Positions 48,634 through 57,706 are shown, numbered from the stretch's first letter. The stretch is DNA of 64,000 nucleotides from WHSW01 sp963767285 (GCA_963767285.1 CAVYDJ010000004.1:62001-126000); one strand, 5' to 3'. Notes: generated by a model from the letters alone, not told the origin. Numbers and translations are program-made.

Positions 48634-49448
48634 ATGGCCGCCGCCCGCTCGAGCTCCACCGGGTCGTGGGCGCAGAAGATCCGCACCTCGTCGCCGTGCT
48701 CGCGGGCCAGGCGGTTGAGGCGCTGCTCGTTCTTCAGCCGGGCGCCGCGGTCATCGGCCATCGCGCTCTGGAAGGCGCGCAGGCCCACCGGGCAGTCCGG
48801 CGGGTCCTCCATCTGGGCGCGGTGAAAATACGCGTCCCCGCAATGGAGCAGCCAGCCGTCGCCGTCGCGGACCGCGATTCCGGTGTGGCCACGCGAGTGG
48901 CCGACCAGCGGGATCAGCGCGATCTCGGCCCCCGAGCCCTCCAGCACGCGGATGCTCTCGAACCCCATCCAGGTGTCGCCGCCGGCCTCGTGCGTGACCC
49001 AGTTCGGGCCGTGCGCGAAATGGCTGGCCGGATAGCGCGGGCGGTCGAGCAGCTTCGGATTCACCGCGGCGTCCTTCTCGGGGGCGAAGACGTGGACCTC
49101 CGCGTCGGGGAAATCGGGCAGCCCGCCCGCGTGGTCGAGGTCCAGGTGCGTGCAGGCGATCTGGCGGACGTCGGCGGGATCGAGGCCGAGGTCGCGGATC
49201 CTCGACACCGCCGTCTCGCCGACCTCCGCCTGCGGGCGGAAGGCAGCGGTGAACGGAACCCCGAGCCGTCGGTACGGGTGGGCGGCGTCGTCGGCGCCGA
49301 AGCCGGTGTCGATCAGGACCAGCGAATCGGTGCCCTCGATCAGCAGGCAATGGCACACCATGTGGGCGCCGGTCAGGCCTCCTTCGCCGGAGACGATCCG
49401 GCCGCCGTAGGGACAGAGGGTGCCGCAGTTCAGGTGGTGGATCTTCAT
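48630..49448 (-). CDS. Metallo-beta-lactamase-fold hydrolase, N-acyl-homoserine-lactonase-like
   Basis: 272 residues from ATG 49446-49448 (weak GAGAGG upstream). The zinc motif HxDxDH is in 'ACTHLDLDHAGG'. Later metal ligands are His in 'LVGHSRGHTG' and Asp in 'LLHCGDAYFH'. The opening 'MKIHHLNCGTLCPYG' and 'MVCHCLLIEGTDSLVLIDTGFG' are characteristic of the AHL-lactonase branch. It opens lactone rings; true AHL specificity is not shown, and a phosphotriesterase-like lactonase role is possible. It is the first gene of a two-gene operon with the SDR. Confidence 0.85.
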   Translation of the reverse strand: MKIHHLNCGTLCPYGGRIVSGEGGLTGAHMVCHCLLIEGTDSLVLIDTGFGADDAAHPYRRLGVPFTAAFRPQAEVGETAVSRIRDLGLDPADVRQIACTHLDLDHAGGLPDFPDAEVHVFAPEKDAAVNPKLLDRPRYPASHFAHGPNWVTHEAGGDTWMGFESIRVLEGSGAEIALIPLVGHSRGHTGIAVRDGDGWLLHCGDAYFHRAQMEDPPDCPVGLRAFQSAMADDRGARLKNEQRLNRLAREHGDEVRIFCAHDPVELERAAAI

Positions 49449-49472
49449 CCGCCGCACCCTCTCACAGATCAA

Positions 49473-50480
49473 TCAGCCGTCGTCTTGGCGGAACGCCCAC
49501 CGGATCTCGTCGATCGAGAGGCCGGAGGCGAGGCAGGCGAGCAGCTTCATCCGGGCCGCCTGGGGCGAGAGGAAGCCGGCGGGGATGATCCCGGTCGCGC
49601 GCAGGTCCTGCTCGGATCCGCGGTAGCCGTAGGTCGCGTTGAGGATCACGCCTCGCTCGGAGCGGCAGTAGGCGACCACGGGCATCCGCTCGGCGGCGTC
49701 CTGCCAGAGCTCGAGCAGGTCGGGGTTCAGGTGCCCGGCGCCGAGCGTGCCGATCACGACGCCGTCGGGCTCCGTGCCCAGCGCCGCGCGGGCGAGGGTG
49801 CCGTCGTCGCCCGACGCCGTCGGGACGATCACCACATGGCGGTCGAGGCTCGGAGGGTCGAGCGGCGGGTTGCGGGGCATCCGCGACCAGATCGTCGGGT
49901 GGCCCTCCGAGACACGCCCGAGCGGGCCGGTCTGGGGTGAGGAGTAGGCGACCAGCGAGGTCGTGTCGGTCTTGCGCACGCAGCGGGCGTGGTGGATCTC
50001 GCCCCCGAAGCAGAGCAGGACGCCCATCCCGGCGGCCGCGTCGCTGGCGGCGACCGAGACGGCGTCGAGGGTGTTCGCGGGCCCGTCGGCGCCGGGCGCC
50101 GAGGCGGGCCGGATCGCGCCGGTGAAGACGATCGGCGCCTCCGCGTCGTGCAGGACGTCGCAGAGCATCGCCGTCTCCTCCATCGTGTCGGTGCCGTGGG
50201 TGACGACGACGCCGACCCCGCTGCGGGCGAAGTCGCGGGCGGTCCGGCAGATCCGCAGCTGATCGTCGAGGCTCAGGTGGGCGCTCGGCAGGTTGCTGAT
50301 CGTCGAGGCCTCGATCCCCTCACCGTTGAGCCCGGGAATCTCGGCGAGCAGGGCGGCCCCGTCGAGCTCGGGCATCGCGCTGCCGCCGCCGTCGAGCGCC
50401 TCGGTCATCGAGATCGTCCCGCCGGCAGACAGGATGCGGACGTTGCGCACGCGCCTCGGCGAAGTGTCGATCACGGACAT
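49473..50480 (-). CDS. L-asparaginase (type I/II family)
   Basis: 335 residues. Active-site threonines are in 'ILSAGGTISM' and 'VVVTHGTDTMEETA'; 'VFTGAIRPASAPGADGPANTLDAV' is also typical. It hydrolyses asparagine to aspartate and ammonium. There is no signal peptide, so it is cytoplasmic. ATG 50478-50480 has TACAGT six bases upstream. The gene is divergent from the secreted DUF11 gene. Confidence 0.93.
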   Translation of the reverse strand: MSVIDTSPRRVRNVRILSAGGTISMTEALDGGGSAMPELDGAALLAEIPGLNGEGIEASTISNLPSAHLSLDDQLRICRTARDFARSGVGVVVTHGTDTMEETAMLCDVLHDAEAPIVFTGAIRPASAPGADGPANTLDAVSVAASDAAAGMGVLLCFGGEIHHARCVRKTDTTSLVAYSSPQTGPLGRVSEGHPTIWSRMPRNPPLDPPSLDRHVVIVPTASGDDGTLARAALGTEPDGVVIGTLGAGHLNPDLLELWQDAAERMPVVAYCRSERGVILNATYGYRGSEQDLRATGIIPAGFLSPQAARMKLLACLASGLSIDEIRWAFRQDDG

Positions 50481-50486
50481 CGGCCG

Positions 50487-50492
50487 ACTGTA
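50487..50492 (-). promoter_or_regulatory. Leaderless -10 box TACAGT for asparaginase gene
   Basis: On the minus strand TACAGT, six bases, then ATG. No ribosome binding site is present. Confidence 0.45.
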
Positions 50493-50508
50493 GCTGGGTT
50501 GAAAATCC

Positions 50509-50538
50509 TTGACATCGGTCCCCCGGTGCGCATAGGGT
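50509..50538 (+). promoter_or_regulatory. Sigma-70 promoter TTGACA-N18-TAGGGT
   Basis: TTGACA at 50509-50514 and TAGGGT at 50533-50538, 18 bases apart, then 7 bases to GTG 50546. This is the best housekeeping promoter in the window and it decides the GTG 50546 start over GTG 50537, which would overlap the -10 box. Confidence 0.65.
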
Positions 50539-50545
50539 GCGCGCG

Positions 50546-52027
50546 GTGCGGGGGCGATTGATTACTTTTGGCGTCCTGATCGCGGTGCTGGCGTTGCCGG
50601 TGAGCGCGAGTGCGGCGCCTCCGATCTGGGAGTCGTCGGTCGGCGCGCCGATCGCGGCGATCACGAACAGCGACGACGCCGCGACGACGGTCCCGATGGG
50701 GACTTTCTCGTTCCCGTTCTACGGCGTCACCCACACCGGCGCCGAGACCTTCGGCGTCTCCTCCAACGGGGTGGTGACGTTCGGCGCGGGCGATCCGAGC
50801 AATACCCCGAACGCAAACGACGCGCGCACCGGCCTGCCTAGGATCGCCGCGCTGTGGGCGGATTTGAATCCGGCGACCGTCCCCCCCAACCCCGACGGCG
50901 GCACCGTGTCGATGAATACCTTCAACGACGACGGCGACGCCGCGGTCGACCGCGTGGTGTTCACCTGGGACTCGGTCTTTTTCGGATGCGAGACCGCGCC
51001 CTTCAACACGACCTGCCGGGCGCGGGCGCAGATTCAACTGCTCGAGACCGGCAGGATCGTCTTCGGCTACGACGGCGTGCTCACCAACCAGGCGCGCGAT
51101 AACTACGGCAGCTCCAACGGGACGCTCATGCCGGTGATCGCCAAGGGCGGGTTCACCGCGCCGCCGGGATTCGTCCCGAACCCGACCGGGATCGACTACT
51201 CCGCGCAGGTTCCGTTCACCGGTGGCAACCTGATCTTCGAGCACTTCACAGGGGTGCCTGTTCACTTCGACCTCGACCAGTCGAACCTGATCTTCGTCCC
51301 GGTCGGTGCCGACGCCTACTCGGTCTCGAGCCCGGTCGACATCGGTGTGACCACCTCGGCCTCGGCCGCGAGCGCGAGCACCGGCGACAGCGTCACCTTC
51401 ACCTCGACGGTGACCAACAACGGCACGGTGCCTGCGGCCGGCGTATCGCTGACCGACAAGCTGCCCGACGGGGCCTCGGGGATCTCGGCGACGACCTCGG
51501 CCGGCACCTGCGCGGGCGGCGCGACGACGAGCTGCGCCATCGGCGATCTCGCCCCGGGGGCCTCGGCGACGGTGACGACGACCGCCACGCTGGGCCAGAC
51601 CGGCACCGCGGTCAACCGCGTTGACGCGACGACGACGACTCCCGGTGACGGCCAGGCGAACAACAGCGCCCAGAGCACGGTCGCCGTCGGCGGCGACACC
51701 CTCGCGCCTCAGGGGACGCTCAAGGCCCCGAAGCAGACGGTCGAGGACGCGATCGCCAAGGGCGTGACCGTGAACGTGACCTGTCCCGAGGCCTGCCTCG
51801 CTGAGGTGAAGCTGACCGGCAAGCTGAACGCGAAGAAGGCGACCACGCTCGGCACCGGGGTGGCGGAGACGCCCGGCCCGGGGACCGCGAAGGTGGTCGT
51901 GACCCTGACCAAGGCCGCCAAGAAGGCGCTCGACGGGGCCAAGAAGGCGAAGCTGAAGGCGACGGCGACGATCACCGACGAGGCCGGCAACGCAACCACC
52001 GCGAAGAAGAACGTGAAGCTGAAGTGA
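50546..52027 (+). CDS. Secreted NIDO-like/DUF11 protein with C-terminal Lys-rich Ig-like module
   Basis: 493 residues. Signal peptide 'MRGRLITFGVLIAVLALPVSASA'. Residues about 25-255 ('FPFYGVTHTGAETFGVSSNGVVTFG', 'RIAALWADLNP', 'VFTWDSV') look like a NIDO-type adhesion domain. Residues about 270-385 are a DUF11/CARDB-type repeat ('SVTFTSTVTNNGTVPAAGVSLTDKLPDG'). The last 95 residues form an Ig-like module ending 'TDEAGNATTAKKNVKLK', close to the end of the M14 peptidase at 58542. It is probably surface-exposed. A second small secreted-protein gene follows after 7 bases. Confidence 0.82.
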   Translation: MRGRLITFGVLIAVLALPVSASAAPPIWESSVGAPIAAITNSDDAATTVPMGTFSFPFYGVTHTGAETFGVSSNGVVTFGAGDPSNTPNANDARTGLPRIAALWADLNPATVPPNPDGGTVSMNTFNDDGDAAVDRVVFTWDSVFFGCETAPFNTTCRARAQIQLLETGRIVFGYDGVLTNQARDNYGSSNGTLMPVIAKGGFTAPPGFVPNPTGIDYSAQVPFTGGNLIFEHFTGVPVHFDLDQSNLIFVPVGADAYSVSSPVDIGVTTSASAASASTGDSVTFTSTVTNNGTVPAAGVSLTDKLPDGASGISATTSAGTCAGGATTSCAIGDLAPGASATVTTTATLGQTGTAVNRVDATTTTPGDGQANNSAQSTVAVGGDTLAPQGTLKAPKQTVEDAIAKGVTVNVTCPEACLAEVKLTGKLNAKKATTLGTGVAETPGPGTAKVVVTLTKAAKKALDGAKKAKLKATATITDEAGNATTAKKNVKLK

Positions 52028-52034
52028 GCCGCCG

Positions 52035-52538
52035 ATGAAGGGATCCCCGAGCCGCCAGTCTCCCGCCCTGGTCGTCGCGATCGTCGCGATGGTCTTCGCG
52101 CTCGCCGGGACCACGTATGCGGCCACACAGCTCGGCGCCGGGACGGTCGGAACCTTCCAGCTCCGCCAGGGCGCGGTGACGACCGCGAAGATCCGGGACG
52201 GCGCCGTGACCCCCGCGAAGCTCGGCGACGTCGGCTGCCAGGCCAACGCGGTCACCGTCGGGCCCGGCTGCGTCGAGACCAGCCTCCGCGCCGCGGCCGG
52301 CTACAGCGGTGCGGTGGCGACCTGCGCCGCCGTCGGCGGGCGGTTGCCGTTCATCTCTGAGCTGACCGCGATCCAGGCGCTGGGCCAGCCGCTCGGCGAC
52401 CCGGAGCTCGTCGCGGATGTTCCGGCCGGCACCGGCAGGTTCAACCAGCTCGTCCTCTACTCGAGCGGGCGCGATACGGCGATCGAGCAGATCGACTCGG
52501 CGCACCGCTACCGCTGCGTGCTCTCGCCGATCGGCTGA
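52035..52538 (+). CDS. Secreted/membrane-anchored protein with short conserved N-terminus, function unknown
   Basis: 167 residues. N-terminus 'SPALVVAIVAMVFALAGTTYAA', then degenerate repeats 'GAVTTAKIRDGAVTPAKLGD', then a domain with four Cys ('DVGCQANAVTVGPGCVE', 'ATCAAVGGRLPFISELTAIQAL', 'YRCVLSPIG') that resembles a C-type-lectin-like or sulfatase-modifying-type surface fold. The same N-terminal pattern appears in the gene at 61641. It probably forms an operon with the DUF11 gene upstream. Confidence 0.75.
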   Translation: MKGSPSRQSPALVVAIVAMVFALAGTTYAATQLGAGTVGTFQLRQGAVTTAKIRDGAVTPAKLGDVGCQANAVTVGPGCVETSLRAAAGYSGAVATCAAVGGRLPFISELTAIQALGQPLGDPELVADVPAGTGRFNQLVLYSSGRDTAIEQIDSAHRYRCVLSPIG

Positions 52539-52550
52539 CGCCACCTCGCG

Positions 52551-52556
52551 TAACCT
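52551..52556 (+). promoter_or_regulatory. Leaderless -10 box TAACCT
   Basis: TAACCT, seven bases, then GTG 52564 of the hydrolase gene; no ribosome binding site. Confidence 0.5.
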
Positions 52557-52563
52557 GGCGCGG

Positions 52564-53511
52564 GTGAGCGAGCCGGGCGAGCGATTCGAGGAGTGGCAGG
52601 CCGAGCTGCACGGCCACGAGGTCGTCTACCGGATGGCCGGCGCCGGCGAGGGCAAGCCGGTCGTGGTGCTGATCCACGGGATGATCAACTCTTCGCGGCA
52701 CTGGCAGGAGGTGGCCGAGCAGCTGGCCGGCGACTACATGGTCATCGCCCCCGACCTGATCGGCCACGGGGATTCGGCGACGCCGCGCGGCGACTACTCG
52801 CTCGGCGCCCACGCGGCGGCGATTCGCGACCTGCTGGCGGCGCTCGGGGTGCGCGAAGCGACGATCGTCGGCCACTCGCTCGGCGGCGGGGTGGCGATGC
52901 AGTTCTTCTGGCAGTTCCCCGAGCGGGTGGAGCGCCTGGTCCTGGTCTCCGCCGGCGGCCTCGGCCCGCGGGTCAGCCCGCTGCTGCGGCTGGCGGCGCT
53001 GCCCGGCGCCTCGCCCGCGCTGGCGCTGGCGGCGCGGCCGCGGGTGATCGGCGCGATCGCGGCGCTCGCCAACGAGCTCGAGCGGCGCGGCTCGGGCAAG
53101 GGCGTCTACCTCGATGCCGTCGCGCGGGCGCTCCGCCCACTGCAGAGCGAGGGCTCGCGCCGCGCTTTCATCCAGACCCTGCGCGGGGTGATCGACGCCC
53201 GCGGCCAGCGGGTCAGCGCCGTCGACCGCCTCTACCTGCTCGGCGCGGTGCCGTGCCTCATCGTCTGGGGCGAACGCGATCGCACGATCCCGCCCGAGCA
53301 CGGGCGCGCCGCCCACGAGGAGATCCCGGGGAGCCGCTTCGTGACGCTGCCGAGGGCGGCGCACTTCCCTCACCTCGAGGACCCGGACGGCCTTGCCGCC
53401 GCGCTCCGCGAGTTCCTCGCCACCACCGAGCCCTACGTCCTCGACTCCGATGACTGGGAGGAGCTGCTCGCCTCGCGCACGGTGAGGAGCCGGAGGTTGC
53501 GGGCGGCATGA
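52564..53511 (+). CDS. Alpha/beta-fold hydrolase
   Basis: 315 residues. Nucleophile Ser in 'IVGHSLGGGVAMQFF', acid Asp in 'IVWGERDRTIPPEH', and His in 'RAAHFPHLEDP'. The oxyanion hole is in 'LIHGMINSSRHW'. The lid helices between are typical of esterases, lactonases and C-C hydrolases. The C-terminal 30 residues are extra ('SDDWEELLASRTVRSRRLRAA'). The ATGA overlap (53508-53511) couples it to the alkylsulfatase, which suggests hydrolysis of the same type of ester substrate. Confidence 0.9.
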   Translation: MSEPGERFEEWQAELHGHEVVYRMAGAGEGKPVVVLIHGMINSSRHWQEVAEQLAGDYMVIAPDLIGHGDSATPRGDYSLGAHAAAIRDLLAALGVREATIVGHSLGGGVAMQFFWQFPERVERLVLVSAGGLGPRVSPLLRLAALPGASPALALAARPRVIGAIAALANELERRGSGKGVYLDAVARALRPLQSEGSRRAFIQTLRGVIDARGQRVSAVDRLYLLGAVPCLIVWGERDRTIPPEHGRAAHEEIPGSRFVTLPRAAHFPHLEDPDGLAAALREFLATTEPYVLDSDDWEELLASRTVRSRRLRAA

Positions 53512-55328
53512 GCGACGACGCGGGCATCTTCGAGGACGCCCGGCGCGGCTTCCTGGGAACCGACGAGCCCCTGCGGATCACCGACGAGGCCGGCAAGGTC
53601 GTCTGGGATCTGGAGTCGCTGGCGACAACGGTCGCCGGGGAGCGGCCCGACTCCGTGCACCCGGATCTCTGGCGGCAGGCCGAACTGCTCGCCCTGCACG
53701 GTCTGTATGAGGTCGTCCCCGGCGTCTACCAGGTGCGCGGCTTCGACATCTCCAACATGGCTTTCATCGAGGGCGACGAGGGCGTGATCGTCGTCGACCC
53801 GCTGATCTCGTGCGAGACCGCCGCGGCGGCGCTGGCGCTCTACCGCCGCCACCGCGGCGACCGCCCGGTCACCGGGCTCCTCTATAGCCACAGCCACATC
53901 GACCACTTCGGCGGCGCCCGCGGCGTGGTCTCCGACGACGACGTCGAGTCGGGCCGGGTGCCGGTGCTGGCCCCGGCCGGGTTCGCCGAGCACGCGATCA
54001 GCGAGAACGTCTACGCCGGAATCGCGATGGGCCGGCGCGCCGGCTACATGTTCGGTGCCCTGCTCGAGGCGGGCCCGGACGGGCGGATGACCTCCGGCCT
54101 GGGCGACACGACCTCGCTCGGCACGGTGAGCGTGGTCGATCCGACGCGCGACGTCACCCAGACCGGCCAGGAGGAGACGATCGACGGTGTCCGCTTCGTC
54201 TTCCAGCTCACACCCGGAACCGAGGCCCCGGCGGAGATGAACTTCCTGCTGCCGGATCGCCGCGCGCTGTTCATCGCCGAGAACGCGGGCCACACCATGC
54301 ACAACCTGCTGACCCTGCGTGGCGCGCTGGTCCGTGATCCGCGGATCTGGGCGCGCTACCTCGACGAGGCGGTCGAGCTGTTCGGCGCCGATGCCGACGT
54401 CGTCTTCTCCTGCCACACCTGGCCGCGGTGGGGCGCCGAGCGGATCGCCGACTACCTGTCAAAGCAGCGCGACATGTACGCGTACCTGCACGACCAGACG
54501 CTGCGGCTGATCAACCTCGGCTTCACCGGTCCGGAGATCGCCGAGCAACTCGAGCTGCCCCCGAGCCTCGCGACCGAATGGCATTGCCGCGGCTTCTACG
54601 GCTCGGTCTCGCACAACGTCAAGGCCGTCTACCAGCGCTACATGGGCTGGTTCGACGGCAACCCGGCGCATCTGTGGCAGCATCCGCCCGAGGAGGCGGC
54701 GCGGCGCTACGTCGAATACATGGGCGGCGCCGACGCGGTGCTCGAGCGCGCCGCCGAGGCGCTCGAGCAGGACGACCTGCGCTGGGTCGCGGAGGTCGTC
54801 AACCACGTCGTCTTCGCCGAGCCCGACAACGAGGCCGCGCGCGAGCTGCAGGCGCGGGCGCTGGAGCGGCTCGGACACGGAGCCGAGAACGCGATCTGGC
54901 GCAACTTCTTCCTGACCGGGGCGCGCGAGCTGCGCGAGGGCTCGCTCGGGACGCCCACCACCGCCGGGGCCGCCGACATCATCAGCCGGCTGTCGCTGGA
55001 CCAGCTCTTCGACGCGATGGCGATCCGCCTCGACGGTCCCAGCGCCTGGGACAAGCGGATCGTCGTCGTCTGGGAGATCAGCTCGGAGCCCTGGACGATG
55101 ACGCTCTCAAACGGCGTCCTTCACCACAAGCGGGGCGCGGCCGACCACGCCGAGGCCACCATCCGCCTGGAGCGGGGCACGTTCGACGCGATCCTGCTCG
55201 AGACCACCAACCCCGTCGAGGAGCTGACGGCCGGCCGGATCGAGATCGAGGGCGACGGCGCGAAGCTCGGCGAGCTTCTGGGCCTGCTCGGCCAGCCCGA
55301 CCGCGACTTCGCGATCGTCACGCCGTAG
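53508..55328 (+). CDS. Alkyl sulfatase (BDS1/SdsA1-type, metallo-beta-lactamase fold plus SCP2 domain)
   Basis: 606 residues. Zinc motif H128-S-H130-I-D132-H133 in 'LLYSHSHIDHFGGARGV'. Other typical motifs are 'ALFIAENAGHTMHNLLTLRGA', 'VFSCHTWPRWG', 'YGSVSHNVKAVYQRYMGWFDGNPA'. A C-terminal SCP2-like domain at about 480-606 ('DQLFDAMAIRLDGPSAW') is expected to bind the alkyl chain. It cleaves alkyl sulfates such as dodecyl sulfate. No signal peptide is visible, so it is probably cytoplasmic, unlike the secreted SdsA1. Confidence 0.93.
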   Translation: MSDDAGIFEDARRGFLGTDEPLRITDEAGKVVWDLESLATTVAGERPDSVHPDLWRQAELLALHGLYEVVPGVYQVRGFDISNMAFIEGDEGVIVVDPLISCETAAAALALYRRHRGDRPVTGLLYSHSHIDHFGGARGVVSDDDVESGRVPVLAPAGFAEHAISENVYAGIAMGRRAGYMFGALLEAGPDGRMTSGLGDTTSLGTVSVVDPTRDVTQTGQEETIDGVRFVFQLTPGTEAPAEMNFLLPDRRALFIAENAGHTMHNLLTLRGALVRDPRIWARYLDEAVELFGADADVVFSCHTWPRWGAERIADYLSKQRDMYAYLHDQTLRLINLGFTGPEIAEQLELPPSLATEWHCRGFYGSVSHNVKAVYQRYMGWFDGNPAHLWQHPPEEAARRYVEYMGGADAVLERAAEALEQDDLRWVAEVVNHVVFAEPDNEAARELQARALERLGHGAENAIWRNFFLTGARELREGSLGTPTTAGAADIISRLSLDQLFDAMAIRLDGPSAWDKRIVVVWEISSEPWTMTLSNGVLHHKRGAADHAEATIRLERGTFDAILLETTNPVEELTAGRIEIEGDGAKLGELLGLLGQPDRDFAIVTP

Positions 55329-55410
55329 GCGGACGCCCGACCGCTTGTTTGGCGAACCCGGTACCCGGGGGTAGGCTCGCCCTAGACCCCGTCACGGGAA
55401 GGATTTCAGG

Positions 55411-57255
55411 ATGGCCGCGAACGGAAGCGCGAGGCGTGCACGGCGGATCACGGTCGCGATCGCGGCCGCGGTGGCCCTCGTGACGATCGCGGTCGCGGCG
55501 GCGCCCGGGGGCGCGACGCTTCCGCCGCCCAGCGACGCCGATCCGCGCCTGCTGGCGGTCGATGCGGCGCTCGGCCTGGACCTCGGCAAGGCTCGTGACT
55601 CGGACGGGCGGCGGGCGGTCTCGCTGAAGAAGCTGTTCAAGAAGGCCGGCCCGAAGGCCCTCGCCGCGACGCGGGCGGCGTTCGCGGAGGGGTTCGATCG
55701 CCTGGACGCGATGACCGTGCCGCCGGCCCGCCGGGCTCGTGGTGCGGCGCGCGCGGCGGGCTGCGATCTGCCCAGGGGAGCGCCGAGCCAGAGCTTCAGC
55801 GGCAATGGCTTCGACGCACACGTCGACACGTCGACCGGCCAGGCCACGATCGGCGTCGAGGTGGGTGGCGGGAAGTTCAGGATCGAGACCGAGCTCAACC
55901 TCTGCGATACCGGCGACCCGTTCAAGGTCCCGGACTGCCCGACGGCGAACGGCGTCCTCGAGGCCGAAGACCACTCCCAGCACAACCTTGCGGTGAAGGT
56001 CTTCGACGGCGGGCAGCTGCTCAGCTCGATCAGCGTGCGCTTGCAGTCGGAGACGAAGATCAAGGCCCAGGTCGGCGACGACGCGAAGCTCGACTACTTC
56101 GATATCACCCACGTCTACCGGATGAACGCGACCCTCGGGGGCTCGAATCAGGCGTACGGGCCCGTGACGATCAAGATTGCCTACACCGGCAGCACGCGCG
56201 TCGATATGCCGTCGGGCCAGTACGACGCGAGCACGACCGAGGCGGATCTCAGGCTCCAGATGAGGGGGGTCGACCCAGCCGATCTCGGCGCCGCGGAGGC
56301 CGGGCAGAAGCAGAAGCTTCGCAAGAGTGCGGAGGCGGAGTTCGCCACCGCGATCGACAAGGCGATCAAGCGCCTGCGTGAGAAGGAAACCGGGTGGAAC
56401 CAGGTCAACAAGTGCGCGTCGGTGAGCTTCGACCCGCCGTCGCGGACGATCACGATCGCCCAGGGCGACAGCGGCCAGGTACGGCCGAAGATCGACTCCA
56501 AGCAGGGCGGATCGCCGCCGACGGCGACCTGGACGATGACCGATCCGGCCAACGCCACGTTCACGCCGGACACGGCCGAGGGCAACCCGGCCACCTTCGG
56601 CTACATCGCCGCCAGGACCGGGGCTCCGGCCGACGTCGAGGCGGCGTTCAAGGCAGTGTCGCGCGCGGGTGTTGCCGCGGGCACATGGGTCCAGCGCAGC
56701 GACCCGCCGCCGCCGCCCGGTTTCGCCGGTTCGATCTCCGGCACAGCGGTCTACGACGGGAACGAGCTCGGCGCTGGAAACGACATGCAGGCGCAATGGG
56801 AGGGGACCCTGGAGGTCACGCTATCTCCGCCTCAGCAGCCCGGCGAGCCGCCGTCGTACCGGCTCACGGGCGGGTCGGTCGTCTACACCTACCAAGGCCA
56901 CATCGGCGGCTGCACCGTCGCGGGCAGCGGCACGATCCCCCTCGCCTCCCAGCCGGACCTGAACGGCACCGCGGTGCTGATCTTCTTCACCGTCAGCCCG
57001 CGCACATACCAGCTGACCGTCCCGATGACTGGCTTCGTCACCTTCCACTTCCCGAGGTCGATGTGCGCGGACTCCAACGACAACGGCGACGACTACGGGT
57101 GGAATCCGGGGGCCGGGATTCCGGCGCTCGAACACGCTCCCGCGCCGGGCGGGCCTGTAGGCGACGATTGGAGCATCGCCGGCTCGGGATCGGGCAACTT
57201 CGGGTTCGGGACGCCGGACCAGACCTGGGTGTGGAACCTCACGCCCACGTCCTGA
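55411..57255 (+). CDS. Large secreted protein of unknown function
   Basis: 614 residues. ATG 55411 with a weak AAGGA upstream. Signal/anchor 'ITVAIAAAVALVTIAVAAAPGGA'. The middle contains 'FDAHVDTSTGQATIGVEVGGGKFRIETELNLC', a polar helical segment ('GQKQKLRKSAEAEFATAIDKAIKRLREKE') and an Ig-like part ('VSFDPPSRTITIAQGDSGQVRPKI'). The C-terminal half ('GSISGTAVYDGNELGAGNDMQAQWEGTLEVTL') is beta-rich. Several Cys are conserved in pairs. No family recognised. It is followed by a small secreted-protein gene. Confidence 0.72.
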   Translation: MAANGSARRARRITVAIAAAVALVTIAVAAAPGGATLPPPSDADPRLLAVDAALGLDLGKARDSDGRRAVSLKKLFKKAGPKALAATRAAFAEGFDRLDAMTVPPARRARGAARAAGCDLPRGAPSQSFSGNGFDAHVDTSTGQATIGVEVGGGKFRIETELNLCDTGDPFKVPDCPTANGVLEAEDHSQHNLAVKVFDGGQLLSSISVRLQSETKIKAQVGDDAKLDYFDITHVYRMNATLGGSNQAYGPVTIKIAYTGSTRVDMPSGQYDASTTEADLRLQMRGVDPADLGAAEAGQKQKLRKSAEAEFATAIDKAIKRLREKETGWNQVNKCASVSFDPPSRTITIAQGDSGQVRPKIDSKQGGSPPTATWTMTDPANATFTPDTAEGNPATFGYIAARTGAPADVEAAFKAVSRAGVAAGTWVQRSDPPPPPGFAGSISGTAVYDGNELGAGNDMQAQWEGTLEVTLSPPQQPGEPPSYRLTGGSVVYTYQGHIGGCTVAGSGTIPLASQPDLNGTAVLIFFTVSPRTYQLTVPMTGFVTFHFPRSMCADSNDNGDDYGWNPGAGIPALEHAPAPGGPVGDDWSIAGSGSGNFGFGTPDQTWVWNLTPTS

Positions 57256-57264
57256 GCGGGGGGA

Positions 57265-57270
57265 TAGGAT
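57265..57270 (+). promoter_or_regulatory. Leaderless -10 box TAGGAT
   Basis: TAGGAT, seven bases, then ATG 57278; no ribosome binding site in between. Confidence 0.5.
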
Positions 57271-57277
57271 CGCGTCC

Positions 57278-57634
57278 ATGAAGCTGAAGCTCGTGATCTG
57301 CACGCTCGCCGTCCTCCTGATCCCGGCGGCCGTCGCCTACGCCGCCACCCGCGTCGACTCGAAGACGTCGTTCGGCCTCGGCCCGCGGGCGGGGGAGTTC
57401 ACCGGCGTCGTCACCGCCGACGACCCGGGTTGCGTCGCCGGCCGCAAGGTGATCGTCAAGCGCGTCGAGGGCGACGAGAAGATCAAGGTCGTCAAGGACT
57501 TCAGCGACATCAACGGGATCTGGGGCAAGGTCACCGAGGAGCGCAGCGGCACCTGGTTCGCGAAGCTGAAGCCCGAGCGGCGCGGCGGGCTCTACTGCAA
57601 GGGCGACAAATCCCCGGAGCGCTCCGCGGGCTGA
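57278..57634 (+). CDS. Small secreted protein of unknown function
   Basis: 118 residues. Signal peptide 'MKLKLVICTLAVLLIPAAVAYAA'. The mature part 'FTGVVTADDPGCVAGRKVIVKRVEGDEKIKVVKDF' and 'TWFAKLKPERRGGLYCKGDKS' has a beta-sandwich pattern with one Cys pair, like carboxypeptidase-regulatory or transthyretin-type small domains. No catalytic residues. The 3' end contains the perfect palindrome CGGAGCGCTCCG. Confidence 0.72.
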   Translation: MKLKLVICTLAVLLIPAAVAYAATRVDSKTSFGLGPRAGEFTGVVTADDPGCVAGRKVIVKRVEGDEKIKVVKDFSDINGIWGKVTEERSGTWFAKLKPERRGGLYCKGDKSPERSAG

Positions 57635-57706
57635 TTCCTCGCGCGGTGGCCGGCTGCCCCGGGCGTCCGTTGGGCGACCGTCGACGACGCGCGTCCCGTC
57701 GCGGCG

